From Tetradesmus obliquus (Eukaryota > Chlorophyta > Chlorophyceae > Sphaeropleales > Scenedesmaceae): 64,000 bases of DNA. Of this stretch, positions 52,602-64,000 are shown piece after piece. Where the stretch lies: positions 3,224,001 through 3,288,000 of the forward strand of contig CP126196.1 of NCBI GenBank assembly GCA_030272155.1, given 5' to 3'. Position numbers and translations under genes: made by a program. Below the pieces are notes generated by a model, which saw nothing but the letters and a program-made list of their open reading frames with translations, was not told the origin of the DNA and did no database searches. Each line of letters opens with the position of its first letter. Within the stretch, counting starts at the first letter, position 1.

Positions 52602-53465
52602 GGTTCTATGCTCTTTGCGTTGTTGGCTGGATCAGTTTTGGGCAGCAGGCCTGCTCACTGTGGCGCCTCAACGTAAAGACGGTGGCTGATGAACCGGGGT
52701 CAAGAAGGAATGCCCACTCAACTGCTCGTCCACGCGCACGCCTGGCAGAGCACTCAGGCGCGCTGTAGGCCCTTGGCAGCAGCCAGCCTGTCACATTGTT
52801 TTGGGTCTTTGGAAAGTATCACATCATTTTTTGTATCGGACGGGCTGTTGCCGTCACCTGGAATTTCTCATATATAAATAAATAAATATATATATTATTA
52901 TGCTGCTGGGCCTCGGGGCCTGGGGCAACGCACATCCAGGGTTGACACAGCTGGGTGATTTTGGCCTCCATTTGGGTACAGCAGTACTGGTGTTTGCTCT
53001 GCACCAGGGTGGACACTAATGTGTGTGCAATCACACCAGTAACCATGTTCTCAACCAGTACAATGTTAACCTGCAACAGGCTGTTTCACACAGCACGCAG
53101 ATTGCGGTGCTGCTAGCAGGAGCTGCCGGGCCCATTGATGTGGGAACAGACAGCTGTACACAGCACGCAAGCAAACGCTGCCCATGCACAGATTGCGTCT
53201 CTCAACATGGCTACTCTGCAAGATATGCAAGATTATGCCACCATGAAATCACTGCCAATGATCCACAGGGCCTGGCCTGACACCTGGAACCATTCTAGGC
53301 GCCCTGAAACACACGATTTTTGCACAGGACATAAACAATGCACCGTGCACATGACTTCCAGCGCTGATCCACATACACTAAAGCTAGCTTCTAGCAGCTG
53401 CCAAACCATGCAGCAAGCACATGTGCAACAGCCCTTCCGCATAACGCGTCAGCGCAAGCCCTGCC
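52602..53465. other. Spacer between two minus-strand genes
   Basis: It is the 5' flank of the disordered-protein gene and the 3' flank of the uS11 gene. It holds an AT-rich run (ATAAATAAATAAATATATAT) at about 52872-52902. No exon is seen. Confidence 0.5.
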
Positions 53466-54558
53466 TCACACGCGCCGCCGCCGTGGCAGCCGGCAGCCAT
53501 TGTATGGGATGGGCGTCACATCCTGCAGCTGTGAGACTGTCAGCCCATTGGCCGCCAGGCTCTGCACCGCAAACTGCTTGTTTTTGCCCATCCCCTTGAG
53601 CTTCACCACCACGGAGTGGAACCCTAGCCCAATCGCACGCTTGGCGAGCTCTTTTGCTGCCAGCTCAGCCGCCATGGGTGTTGCTTTGTTGGCGTTTTTG
53701 TAGCCGATTGTGCCGCCAGATGTCCACGTCTGCACCTTGCTGTCACGGTCCGTGAGCACCATGATGGTGTTGTTGAAGGTGCTGTTGACATGCACAATGC
53801 CTTCACGCCTGGTAGGCCCTGCACCAGCTGCTGCCTGCCCTGCGCGCGGCGTGATCTTGCGTGGGCCGTATGCAGCCGCTGCTGCTGTTGGCTGCTGCTT
53901 CTGCCACTGCTGCGGCTGTACTGGCGGCGCGGCAGCTTGCTGCGGGGCACTGGCTGCTGATGCAGCACCTGCTTGGTCACTGCTGCTGCTGCCAGATGCT
54001 GAAGCAGCACTGCCTGCTTCACTGCTGCTGCTGCTGCCGCTGCCGATTTTAGGTTCATTGATGCTGCTGCTATAGCTACGCCAATAGCTATAGCTGCTGT
54101 TGCTGTTGCCCTGCATGTCTGCTGCATTGCTGTTGGAAACGCGCAGCATGCCGCATGGCAATACAGCAGCAAGCTGCGCGATTCCGGCAGTCTGCTGGCA
54201 GCCTGTAGCAGCAGCAAGACATAAGCGCCATCCATCAACATATTTGCGACAGTAGAGGACACAGCAATGACCAGCTTGTAACTGAGAGGCAGCTGCCGTG
54301 CTAGCAGGGCTACCCTGCTGCTGTCCAGTATCAACGGCAAGCACGTATCCCAGGCATGTTGTGTAGGCACCATCTTGTATCACAGATAAGAGAGCTCGGC
54401 AGATGTGGCAGGCGGCTGATGCCAAAGCTGATGTGTGCGCTGCACAGCCGGCAACAGCACCAGGGGCAGCTGCAGCAGCAGCAGCAGCAGCAGCACCCAC
54501 CTGTGTGCAGCAGGTTTAGCTGCCCTTGCAGGAGCACGCTAAGCTGCCTTCCTAGCAT
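53466..54558 (-). CDS. Ribosomal protein uS11, probably mitochondrial
   Basis: Exon 1 (54558-54501) encodes MLGRQLSVLLQGQLNLLHT, an Arg- and Leu-rich presequence without acidic residues, as expected for mitochondrial import. Exon 2 (54469-53466) joins in phase 1. The last about 115 residues are a clear bacterial-type uS11 domain: GIVHVNSTFNNTIMVLTDRD, WTSGGTIGYKNANKATPMAA, GLGFHSVVVKLKGMGKNKQF and the C-terminus GCRLPRRRRV. uS11 lines the mRNA exit platform of the small subunit and binds 16S-type rRNA. Chloroplast rps11 is normally plastid-encoded in green algae, so a nuclear copy with this presequence is most likely the mitochondrial protein. About 200 residues of Ser/Gln/Ala linker and a Cys-rich stretch precede the domain. 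Part of that (about 54120-54376) may be an unrecognised intron. The gene diverges from the NEK kinase gene. Confidence 0.93.
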
Positions 54559-55091
54559 GGTAGAAACTGCGAGGGGAATGATATGGTTGGGTAATGTGTG
54601 CGCAAAACGTCCTGATCTGAGGTGTGCTACAGGTGTGTATTCGGCCTCTCAGAAAATTGGTTGCTGGCAGAAGGAGGATAAATAATTGAGCTTCAACGTT
54701 GGTTTGTTGATGGAGAGTGCGTACAGTGTTGTCAGCTGTGCCTGACGATGTTGGCGATGGATTGAAGGTTTTACGACTGGGCGAGCCTTGTCAGGAAAGA
54801 TTTCCGGTTTCCTAGTACCACAGATTGTTGCGTATAACATTCATTATTGACGCCAGGGCACCTAACGCAGTACATAGGCACTACATGTCCCCGCCAGTGT
54901 CACCGCAGGAACAAACAAGCCAATGGTCGCCTTGAATCCCAACACAAAGGACTAATTATTTGAACCAAGTCTCATTGAGGCGCTCGCACCACGCACATCA
55001 GCAGCAGCTGCTGCTGTTTGGTGCACAGCAGATGTGCACATGCAGCAGTACATCTGCAGCTCAGTAGCATGAGGCTGCACCTTACAGAGCC
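54559..55091. promoter_or_regulatory. Divergent promoter region uS11 / NEK
   Basis: The 533 bases separate two start codons facing away from each other, so both promoters and 5' UTRs must lie here unless upstream exons exist. No TATA box or other element could be assigned with confidence. Confidence 0.55.
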
Positions 55092-58000
55092 ATGGACAAG
55101 TACACTGTGCTGCGTAAGATAGGCACCGGGGCGTATGGCTCTGCGTATCTAGTCTGCAGCAAAGCAGACCCGCAGCGCCAGTTTGTGCTGAAGAAGGTGC
55201 AGCCGCATGATGCCACTGAGCGGGAAAAGCAGCAGGCACAGAATGAGGTAAAGTTGCTGGCGAGGTTGCACCACCCTTTTGTGCTGAGGTAAGTATCAGG
55301 CGGGGTAGGCACTGCCGCAGAATTTTTTGATGTATATTTTGAAGTCTCGGCACTTGCTGCTTGCCTAGCCCTGAGCTACTGTGATGTCATGTGATGCTTG
55401 GTGTTTGAAGCTCGACACACCGGATCTCATGACAGCAGCAACACATGTAGCTCAGCTGATGTTGGAACGTAGTTGCTCGACATCAGTTGCTGATGATGAA
55501 GACATAGCGCGCGCGCCTGCTGTACAGCACACTACAGATGTGCAGTAGGCAACCGTGTCCCGCAGGGGCACTACATTGGACCCTTTTCTCACCTGGCGCT
55601 GTTGATGTATCTGTTTTTGTCTGTGCATGCACCTTCCCAGCTATGTGGATCACTTCACATACAAGAACACACTGTGCATCATCACAGACTACTGCGAGAA
55701 TGGCGACCTGTACCAGTTCCTGCAAGCAACAAAGCAGCAGCAGGGGCACGCGCAGCTGCCGGAGGCTCAGGTACAGCATGCAGCTTCGCACAGCTACAGC
55801 TGTTGCACAGATAATGGTATCATGTGGACAGCTGCTGGCAACTGCCAGAGCCAGACGCGCAGCAGCAGATGCAGCAAACCTGGCGCATGTGCACCGCAAT
55901 TGCACAGCGGATGGCTGATGCAGTGGGAGCTGATTGACTTCAAGGGGCAGGCGTGCAGGCTGCTGTGGCTGAGATAGTAGCACAAGGATAAGCAGCAGCT
56001 GTGCCTTGTTTTCTGTGCCCTGTGCAGGTTCTGGGCTGGTTTGCGCAGATGCTGCTGGCGCTGCAGCATGTGCACAGCCAAGACGTGCTGCACAGGGACT
56101 TGAAAACTCAAAACATATTCCTCACCAAGGAGGGATACATAAAGTTGGGAGACTTTGGCATTGCGAGGTGGGGCTCGGGGGGCAAGCAGTGAGGGAGTGA
56201 GGTGCACAGCTGCCGGCTGTGGTGCAGCTGGCAAGGCAGCAGCTGTCGAGGAATAGCAACAACTTGCAGGACAGACATGTAAGGAGTCAGCAGCAGCTAC
56301 ACAGGGCACCAGTTTTGCATGCATGCAGATTCAGCATGCCTGTGCCCGCCAGCATAGGCAGCAGCCGCCTCGCATTCCGCTCAACCAGCATCGACAGCGT
56401 AATGCTCCATCCATAAGATCAACACGTCAACATCAGCATGGCGATGTGTGTCTGCTGCTGCCCTGCCGCCTGGCTGCAGGAGCCTGCGCAGCAGCGCAGG
56501 CATGGCCAGCACGCTGATCGGCACACCGTACTACATGTCGCCTGAGATCATGCAGAACCTGCCCTATGACTACAAGAGCGACATGTGGAGCGCAGGGTGA
56601 GCGCCCCACTGCTTTATCAATGCAGCAGCACAGCAGCCCCGTGGCATAATAAGGCATTATTGCTCTCCTTAAGCATTCGTTGCCACCTTGGTGTGAACGT
56701 GGCAGGGCAATTGGGGCAAGGGGTGACTGGCAGCAGTGATTGAAGGCCAGCCATTGCCTGACCCTTCAAATACTGCTGCTGCTGCTGCAGGTGCGTGCTG
56801 TTTGAGCTGCTGACTGGCAGGCAGGCCTTTGACGCGCCAGACATGCCTGGGCTGGTGTCCATGATCATGGCAGGGGCACACCAGCCCATGCCGGCACACG
56901 TGCCAGCAGAGCTGCAGGTGCGAAGGGGGCCGTGCAGCTCACTGCCATGCAAGTAGTGCAGCACTGCGGCTGTTCCTGCACACCGCACACACCTGGCTGT
57001 TTAGGTGGGTTTGATTGAGCCATCTTTACAGCAACTGCTGTGCCAGAGTACACCACACAGTATACCTGGGCTTCATCAGGCGTACATGATGTTGTGATGT
57101 TGTGTTGGTTGTTGTGTATAACGCCCTTTGCAGGCGCTGGTGCGGCAGCTGCTGAGCAGCAGCCCCAGCCAGCGGCCCAGCTGCGAGGAGCTGCTGGCGC
57201 TGCCCCTGCTGCAGCCGGCAGTGGCAGCTGCCAGGGACCTGGTGGCGAGCAAGCAGGTGAGACGGTGGCCACGCTGGTTGTGCTGCTTGCTTGTGAAAGA
57301 AAGTAACGTTGCAGACAGCACAACAGAGTGCACAGCGCACTCAACAGCATGTGATGTGCGAAGTGAGCGTGACACCAGGTACAGCAGCTGCACGGTGTTG
57401 TCTTGAATGCTGAAGCAGCATGTTGCAGATCTGCAGCTTGGGTACGTTTTTTGTTTTCAAGAAGCAGGCTGACTGTGCTGGCTGAGTACAGGTGTGCAGG
57501 TGTTAGGAGGTGCTGTGTTGATACTTGCCCTTTCTGTGCACACTTCCTGTGACCTGCGCAGGCACTTGCCTTGGCAGCACAGTCAGCACCAGTGCTATCA
57601 CCAAGGCCTGCCGTTGCCAAGTCCAGCAGCAGCAGGCACCTTGCGGCAGCTGCCGGACCCTCAGCAAGCAGCGACAGGACAGCCGCAGCAGCAGCTGCTG
57701 CTGCACCTCCTGTCTCAGGGCGCCGAAGCAGCCGCACAAGCTCTCGCGCCCTGTCGCCTAGTCACAGCTTTCACAGCCACGCAGCGCCTGCAGCAGCACC
57801 TTTGTTGGTGTCTCCCAGGCCGCAGCCAGCAGCGGCAGCAGCAGCAGCAGCAGCAGACGGAGATGCGCTGGATGCACAGCTGCAGGCAGCTCGGGAGCGG
57901 CTGAGGGTGATTGAGGCGCAGCGTGAGGCCGTGCGAGAGCAGGTGCGCCGTGTGCTGCAATTCGACATTGGCAACGTGGCGTGATGCGGCAACTTCAGCA

Positions 58001-60838
58001 AGCACTGACAAGCAGCTGTGCATCAAAGTCGGCAGTACACGCATGTGGGTGTACAAGTGCGCGGATAAAAGGCTCACTTGGTGTTGGCGGCTGCGGTTGC
58101 TGTGTGTGCAGGTGTTGAGGTACCAGGTAGACTTTGTGCAGCAGCAAGCTACAGTGCTGGATGGTGGTGAGCCAGGCGCACTTCAGCAGCAGCAGCAGCA
58201 ACCAAGAAGCCTGTCACACCAGCAGCTGCTTGTGCTGCAGCCGCTGGTCCAATTGCAGCAGCAGCAGCAGCCAGCTGGGCTGATTGACAGCAGCTACCCA
58301 CACATGCCACCCCTAGCCCAGCACAGGCAGGGGCACGGCAGCTTTACACACAGCAGCAGCAGCGACGGCAGCAAATCTGAATTTGCAGCAGCGGCGCTGC
58401 AGCGGCGTACAGTATCCCAGTCGCAGATCATGCTGAATGGATATGGTGGCACTGGCAGCAGCAGCGCAGCTGCCCTTGCAACAGCAGCTTCAGCTGCTGG
58501 GACCGCCATGGCAGCAGAGGGTGGCCTCGTCAGCCGGAGAAGCAGTGCCCACATAAGTCCGAGGGGCTCTGTACCACATGCTTCCTGGGCGGTTTCAGCA
58601 CCGAACTCCAGCAGAGACCTGAGGCCTGCTGTGGCAGCAGGCCTCGCCACCAGCAGCAGCACCAGTACAAACATGCCTGGGCAGTTGCCACCCATAAGAC
58701 CTGGGGCTGAAAGTGCCTCTGCCTTTGCTGTGATAGAGAAACTGCTGCGCAGTGACAGCGGCACCGCTAGCAGCAGCAGCGCTCAGCCAAGCCTGGCACA
58801 GTTGTCCAGCAAAGTTGGGTCCAGCTTCCGTGGCTCACAGGCACATGCGGGAGCTGGTGTTGAAGCTGGCAACAGCAGCAGCACGCACAGAATCAGCAGC
58901 ACGGACTGTGCAGCAGCAGTGGCTAGCGGCATCGGGCACAACTCTGTAGTGCTGACTGCGCCTGCAAGTGCAGCTCACAGTGCCCGCAGCAGCAACAGGT
59001 ACAGCCACCTGGAGTCAGCCTGCTCTGCGGACCAGCTGCCAAGCATCGTGGCGCATGGCACGGCAGCATTGGCGGCTCTCAGCATGGGGACTGGCTGCAA
59101 TGGTGCATTGGACCAGCAGCAGCCTATCCTCATGCACAGGTCAAGCAGCCACGGTCCATCCCGCAGGAGCCTGTTCAACTTTGAAGACACTGCACGTGTT
59201 GACGGAGTAGCAGCAGCTGGACGCGTAGGTGACTACAGTTGCAGCGCTGCCTCTGTGCAAGCTCTTGGCTATGACGGTAGCAGCGACGGCTTTGGCTGCG
59301 GCAGTGAAGGCAGCAGCAATGGCAGCAGCTACAGCAGCGGCGACGGCAGCGCCAGCAGCAGCCTGCATGCTGACAGCGTGAAGGCCAGGCAGGAAGCACG
59401 CAAGGCAGAGGACCTCATGCGACAAGCAGCTGAGCTGGAGCAGGCCAGAAGGTGAGAACAGGACAGAGCGGTTTTCATCATAACCCTGTGGTTGACTCAA
59501 CCTGAGAATGGATGACAGTATATTGCAACATTACCACGCGCAGCAGCTGCTGCAAGCCTGCGGGGTAGCCGTGACAGCAGCGGCATGGCTGCCATGACAG
59601 CATAGAACCTGATCGCAATCGGCAGCTGACACTGCTTGTGTTAATTCTGCTTTGCTGCAGATTATATCAGTTGGAGCGTGCTGCTGCTGAGATGCGAGCC
59701 AGCAGCATGTTTGATGGCGCCACCGCCTGCATCGTGCCAGGCGTTGGTGCACTTGGTGCGCAGCACAGCCAGCCGGCAGTGAAGCGGGCAGGCGCACTGG
59801 AAGGAGGCGGTGCAGCCGTGGCAAGCAGTGACATGGTGGGTTCACATTGATGCTGCAGCAGCCACTGATGCTCCCCAAGCCAGACCTGTACAGGCTAACA
59901 CATCCTTGTGCCAGTGTTAGCTTGTGACATGAAAAGCCTGATAATATGCTTTGTGTGGCTGTGGTGTTGTGAGCGCCTGCAGTGCATGGATTTCATGAGC
60001 AGCGTGTCAACTGCTTGCAAGCTGATGAGTTGGAGCGCATTGCCTCAGATGCTTGGTCACTTTCAAACTAGAAGCTGTGCTGTTGCTGCTGCTGCTGCTG
60101 CTGTTTGTCATGCAGTGGTCAAAGCCACCTACATCAGCAGCAGCCAGGAGCAGCAAGCAGCGCCTGCAGTGCATGGATTTCATGAGCAGCGTGTCAACTG
60201 CTTGCAAGCTGATGAGTTGGAGCGCATTGCCTCAGATGCTTGGTCACTTTCAAACTAGAAGCTGTGCTGTTGCTGCTGCTGCTGCTGTTGTCATGCAGTG
60301 GTCAAAGCCACATCCATCAGCAGCAGCCAGGAGCAGCAAGCAGCTCCAGCAGCAACTGGGCAGCGTGGCGAGCAGTTCTGGCAGCTGTTCGGCGTCCAAG
60401 CCCCCCATAGCTGGCCGGCGGTCGTCCAGACACCTGCTGGGATCAGGCTGCAGCCCCGCGTCGCCGCCAGCAGCAGCAGCAGCAGCAGCAGCAGATGGGC
60501 TTATTGCTGCTAACACTGCTCTGCCCAGGGGCCACATTGCTCAGCCTGTGGCCACTGCATCAGCGCCAGGGTTGATAGCAGCTGAATGGGGGTTGGCTGA
60601 CCGCCAGCAGCAGCAGCAGCAGCAACTGAGTGGCCTTGGCATAGCAGTTCCTGGTGGAGAGCTGAGTACAGGCCACGACTCAGACTGTGAAGAAGCAGAG
60701 ATTGACAGGCAGCTAGCTGCACTAGCAGCGTTGCGGCAGGCCAATCGGCGGGCACCTGCGGCTGCTGCAGTGACCGGTAGCATTTCCGCCAAAAGCATTG
60801 CTGCAGCTGGGTTGCGTACTGCATTGCTCTGGCAGTAG
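55092..60838 (+). CDS. NIMA-related (NEK) protein kinase
   Basis: The ten exons are 55092-55288, 55641-55770, 56028-56167, 56480-56596, 56791-56917, 57134-57256, 57562-57942, 58112-59451, 59661-59835 and 60299-60838 (TAG). All joins keep phase, and 3270 nt give 1089 residues. The N-terminal kinase domain is complete: glycine loop GTGAYG (13-16 region), catalytic Lys34 in FVLKK, alpha-C Glu52, [12 protein letters not shown] (131 on, the NEK signature), DFG at 151-153, and [20 protein letters not shown] in the activation segment. The domain ends near residue 275. The tail of about 800 residues is Ser/Ala/Gln-rich with short coiled coils ([37 protein letters not shown]). NEKs of algae act in cell cycle, centriole and cilium control. 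The specific role here is unknown. The last exon is preceded by an in-frame duplicated copy of its start. Confidence 0.94.
59973..60346 (+). repeat. Tandem duplication across NEK last-exon acceptor
   Basis: Two copies of a roughly 185-bp unit (59973-60159 and 60160-60346) each hold intron sequence, a CTG run, the acceptor CATGCAG and the first codons of exon 10 ([15 protein letters not shown] and [15 protein letters not shown]). The two acceptors are 183 bases apart, and the frame is open between them. Confidence 0.93.
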
Positions 60839-61562
60839 GTGGTGTTCTGTTCAAGCCTTGAAGGCTGGCAGCCTGACAAAACGACTTGTTACATTGTTGA
60901 ACAACGGCCGTCACGATTGATTTTGACAGGGCGCAAATGCTTGCGCTTGCTGGTTTGACTGTGCTGAGTCACTAGCGGCTGGGCCAGCATGCCCTGGTCC
61001 TGTTGGCTGACTGTTGGTGCAGCAGCTCAGCCGACAGCAGATGTTCGTGACAGTGACAGCGCTGGCCGGGTGAACTTTGGGGCAGCCCATGGGGTGTACA
61101 TCAGGCAGGTGTCGGGCATGCAGCAGACGGATGTCGCGTACCGTGCATTATGCACAGACATGTCGCCATGCACCAAGCACCGCCTATCACTTGGGTGGGG
61201 TGTGACTGCCTGTTACTGCTTCGTACTCAGCTGGCGTGACAGGGTCACACCAAATGACGCAGTTAACTCTTGAGCCATTGCAATAATACCAAGTGCTTTT
61301 CAGGCCATGCGTTTAAATACGGCCGCACAGACGACTGACGTGTTTCAAAGTAACAGATGACTGGAGAAAGTGATGCGATGTGTGCAACTTGGTTGTAAAG
61401 AAACACTTTACTATTATACAAACTACAATCGCACATGTCTAAGCATATCATGACGTTACGGAGCGATGGCTTGATGCCAAGTTGAAACTGTTTCTGGTGA
61501 AGTAGGTGGACTTGTCAACATGGACTCTGAATCCAGCAACCTACTGTACCACACTCCCACGA
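60839..61562. other. NEK 3' UTR and spacer
   Basis: No exon is supported. A TGTAA at 61394-61398, 556 bases behind the NEK stop, is a candidate poly(A) signal, though rather distant. Confidence 0.4.
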
Positions 61563-63781
61563 ATGTTATTATTGTGCCAACCAATAGCCATCACCATGCC
61601 TACACGGAGGGAGGCACCAGCAGGGAGAGGAGACATAGAGAGCACAGTCACTGCAGAGGTGCTCAATCTCTCCCCAAGTGCAGCATCACCCCGCACAAAT
61701 GCATACGTAGCACTCATTGAAAAATTTATGCCTGCAACAGGTTGCAGCAGCAGCCCTGTGCGCAGGAGCAGCCCTGGCAGGACAGTGCTGTGTGGGAGCG
61801 GCAGGTATGTCACTGCAGCTGCCGTTGCAGTACAAGACAGGCGAGCTCGTACGTGAGCATGTTGAAGGGCAGCCTTGCATCCACTTTCAACCAGCATGAC
61901 GCCGTTGTTCCTGTGCACACAGCAGTGCCTGCAGCAGCAGATGCGCAGCTCATGTACAAGCTGGACATCTTCCTGTGTCTGCAGCCATGTCAGTTTCTGA
62001 TGCACACAATCACACAGGTATGACCCTGTCAACTACCTCACCCGCGGAGGTGCAAGGGCCGCTGACAAGGCCAATGAGGAGAAGCTTGTGAGGTTAAATA
62101 AAGCAGCCATGAAGGTAAGAGCAGTACCACACACAATACCAGTGACCCGCAGCCCACAGCAGCGTGTGTGCTACAACGAACAGCTGCAAACTGCTGGAAG
62201 TGCAAAGAGCCAGGCCACTGCAGACTGGAACAGGAAACGCAAGGCACGCTGACAGCAACAGCAGCAGGAGCACTGGGAGCAGTCGTCTTCATGTACGGCG
62301 CAGTAGCCACGCCGCAGACATGCTAAAATGCAAAAGGTTTGCACTGACACTGGATGTGCGTGCGTGATGCTGCAGGACCTGCAATTAGCAAACACCACAC
62401 TCGCTAATGAGCTTGTCAGGCTGCAGTCCACTGGTGGAGAGGTGCGTGCAGAAAGTGCTAGCTTGACTGCGCCACTACTGGACAACCTGCTGGAGTATCA
62501 TTCGGTTTATCACGCCGTCACGACGCGCGGCACATGCATGCGTTGTGTACATGCCATTGCATGAGCAGTGCATGCTATGCTTATGGATTGATCTATGTAC
62601 TTGAGCACTTGAGCAGAGCACGGGTCACAAGATGCTGCATGTGGCTGGTGGATGCGTGCAGGAGCGCCAGGCGTTGCGAGAAGAAGTGGTGAAGCTGGAG
62701 CTGCTGCTGCAGGCACAGAATGACAAGATTGTGAGCATGCAGCAAAGCAAGCAGCAGCAGCAGCAGCAGCAGCATTTGAAACAGCACCAGCAGCAGCAAC
62801 TTGCAAGTGCTGCACATTGCATCTATGACAAAGCAGCTTCACTTCACACATGCCAGCAGCGGCATGGGCGATGACAGGGAGACATGCCAGCGTTCATCAG
62901 TCACCCGCAAGGGGCATTGTTTGGCTGAATCTTCAGCCTAGCCACTGATACGGGCGCTGCATCTCTTTGCTGCTGCTTTGCTTTTCATCAACAGGACCTG
63001 CTGCAGAACCGGCTGGCTGATGCGCAGAAACAAAATGAGGAGGCAGAACAGAAACACCACAGTCGCCTCAAGGAGGTTGCCCGCAGGTGAGGGTCAGATG
63101 TCTGCTTGAGGCGCACGGCGGGCTCCGGACAGCAGAGGAGCTAGCACGGCTTTGCATGCCGTTGATGGATCGGCTGGGACATGAAAGTGCTGCCCCTGCT
63201 GTGCATTCGGAAGGAGAAGCCTGTTGAAAGCCAGTGTTTGAGCGAGCAGCTGCACCAAGCCAAAACATTTCTGCCGCTGTGTCGATTACGCTGGTGTGCT
63301 GCAGGCTGAAGGAGGACCATCTGTCCAAGCTGAAGCCGCTGCAGGAGGCGCACAACCAGCTGCTGGCAGAGCTTGCTGCTCAGCAGGAGGACAGCACGCA
63401 GCTGCTGCACACACGCGATCAGCTGGGCAAGGTGTCAGCCAGGTGAGCTGTGCTTGGAACATGCACTGCACGCTCACCTGCGTCATCACTGCGCTTGCAC
63501 ATGGTAGCTTACCAGCAGTAAACAAGCTCTTGGCTCTGTGTAGCTGGTTGCTTCGAGGAAAGCGGCGTGGCGCAGCAGCACATTCACCTGACGCTGTCCT
63601 GCAGATGTCATAGCTGAGTGGAAGCTGTGCATTGCGGCTGCATCCTGCAGGCTTGAGATGGAGTCAGCCAGCCGTGCAGAGCTGTGGCAGCGCTGCACCT
63701 CCCTGGAGCAGGAGCTGCGCGGCACACAGGACGCGCTGGATGCAACAAGCAGCCAGCTGAAGCAGGCAGAGAAGCAGCTGG
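61563..63781 (+). CDS. Coiled-coil protein, truncated by window end
   Basis: The exons are 61563-61804, 62018-62114, 62376-62441, 62662-62730, 62995-63086, 63305-63442 and 63651-63781. All joins keep phase, and the last donor (CTG G|GTGAGC) points to further exons beyond 64000. The start is uncertain (ATG 61563 or 61596; an ATG at 61520 is in another frame). The N-terminus is Ser/Pro/Arg-rich (LNLSPSAASPRTNAYVALIE, then KFMP), followed by YDPVNYLTRGGARAADKANE. From there heptad-rich helices dominate (LANTTLANELVRLQ; ERQALREEVVKLELLLQAQ; DLLQNRLADAQKQNEEAEQK; RAELWQRCTSLEQELRGTQD). This predicts a long coiled coil, perhaps a centrosomal, ciliary or cytoskeletal protein, which is inference. I do not recognise the family. 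Confidence 0.72.
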
Positions 63782-64000
63782 GTGAGCGTGTAGCCATTTT
63801 GTGAGCAGGTGCACAGTTGCAGAGACGTTCTATAGCAGACAGTTGAGCATGCTGCAGCAGTTGTTCAACCTAGCCTACAGGACTAGTCAACGTTGGCAAC
63901 CGTGGCGATGCTATGCCGTACAAATTTATGGTATTACTGCTGTGTGCAGCATGCTGAAGATGTTGCTGTTGTTGTGGCCACTGTGCGTGCTTGCGGTGTG

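Overview
The window is nuclear DNA from a green alga, most likely of the class Chlorophyceae. The evidence is small exons separated by introns of roughly 50 to 700 bases with GT-AG ends, very frequent CAG/CTG triplet runs that encode Gln, Ser and Ala tracts, TGTAA polyadenylation signals, an octotricopeptide-repeat-like (OPR-like) protein, and plastid-type N-termini. A Sphaeropleales alga (Tetradesmus/Scenedesmus type) would fit, but the genus is a guess. I found no prokaryotic operon, phage, CRISPR array, tRNA, rRNA or recognisable transposon.

Layout from left to right. (1) 269-1012 (+): a small putative plastid protein. (2) 3444-5192 (+): an algal coiled-coil, bZIP-like protein that appears to carry two frameshifts. 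(3) 5193-10511: a gene-poor stretch with minisatellites. (4) 10512-15278 (-): a complete seven-exon gene for an acidic, coiled-coil protein I do not recognise. (5) 16153-21861 (-): a complete seven-exon gene for a GCNA-type SprT metalloprotease with zinc ribbon and HMG box. (6) 21862-27192: gene-poor, with a long compound (CA)n microsatellite. (7) 27193-32691 (-): an OPR-like organelle RNA factor with a huge Gln-rich tail, 3' end unresolved. (8) 33592-38772 (-): a DUF1350 alpha/beta-hydrolase-like gene, 12 exons, first exon missing. (9) 39893-44242 (+): a conserved-looking plastid protein with a Ser/Gly/Tyr-rich tail. (10) 44581-47077 (+): a complete eight-exon secreted glycoprotein. (11) 47078-50048: gene-poor. 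(12) 50049-52601 (-): an unrecognised disordered protein. (13) 53466-54558 (-): ribosomal protein uS11 with a presequence, probably mitochondrial, divergent from (14) 55092-60838 (+): a complete ten-exon NEK kinase. (15) 61563 to past the window end (+): a coiled-coil protein.

Six gene models (the seven-exon acidic protein, GCNA, the plastid protein at 39893, the secreted protein, NEK and the resolved part of DUF1350) were checked by hand: every splice junction keeps reading phase. The genes do not form a pathway. They look like ordinary housekeeping and lineage-specific loci.

The most unusual feature runs across the genes. Introns repeatedly contain extra, partly decayed copies of the edge of the neighbouring exon together with its splice donor or acceptor. 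I count at least a dozen cases in five genes. One, in the NEK gene, stays in frame and could add 61 residues to the protein. This points to a high rate of local 50-200 bp tandem duplication across exon-intron boundaries, and gives many potential alternative splice sites.
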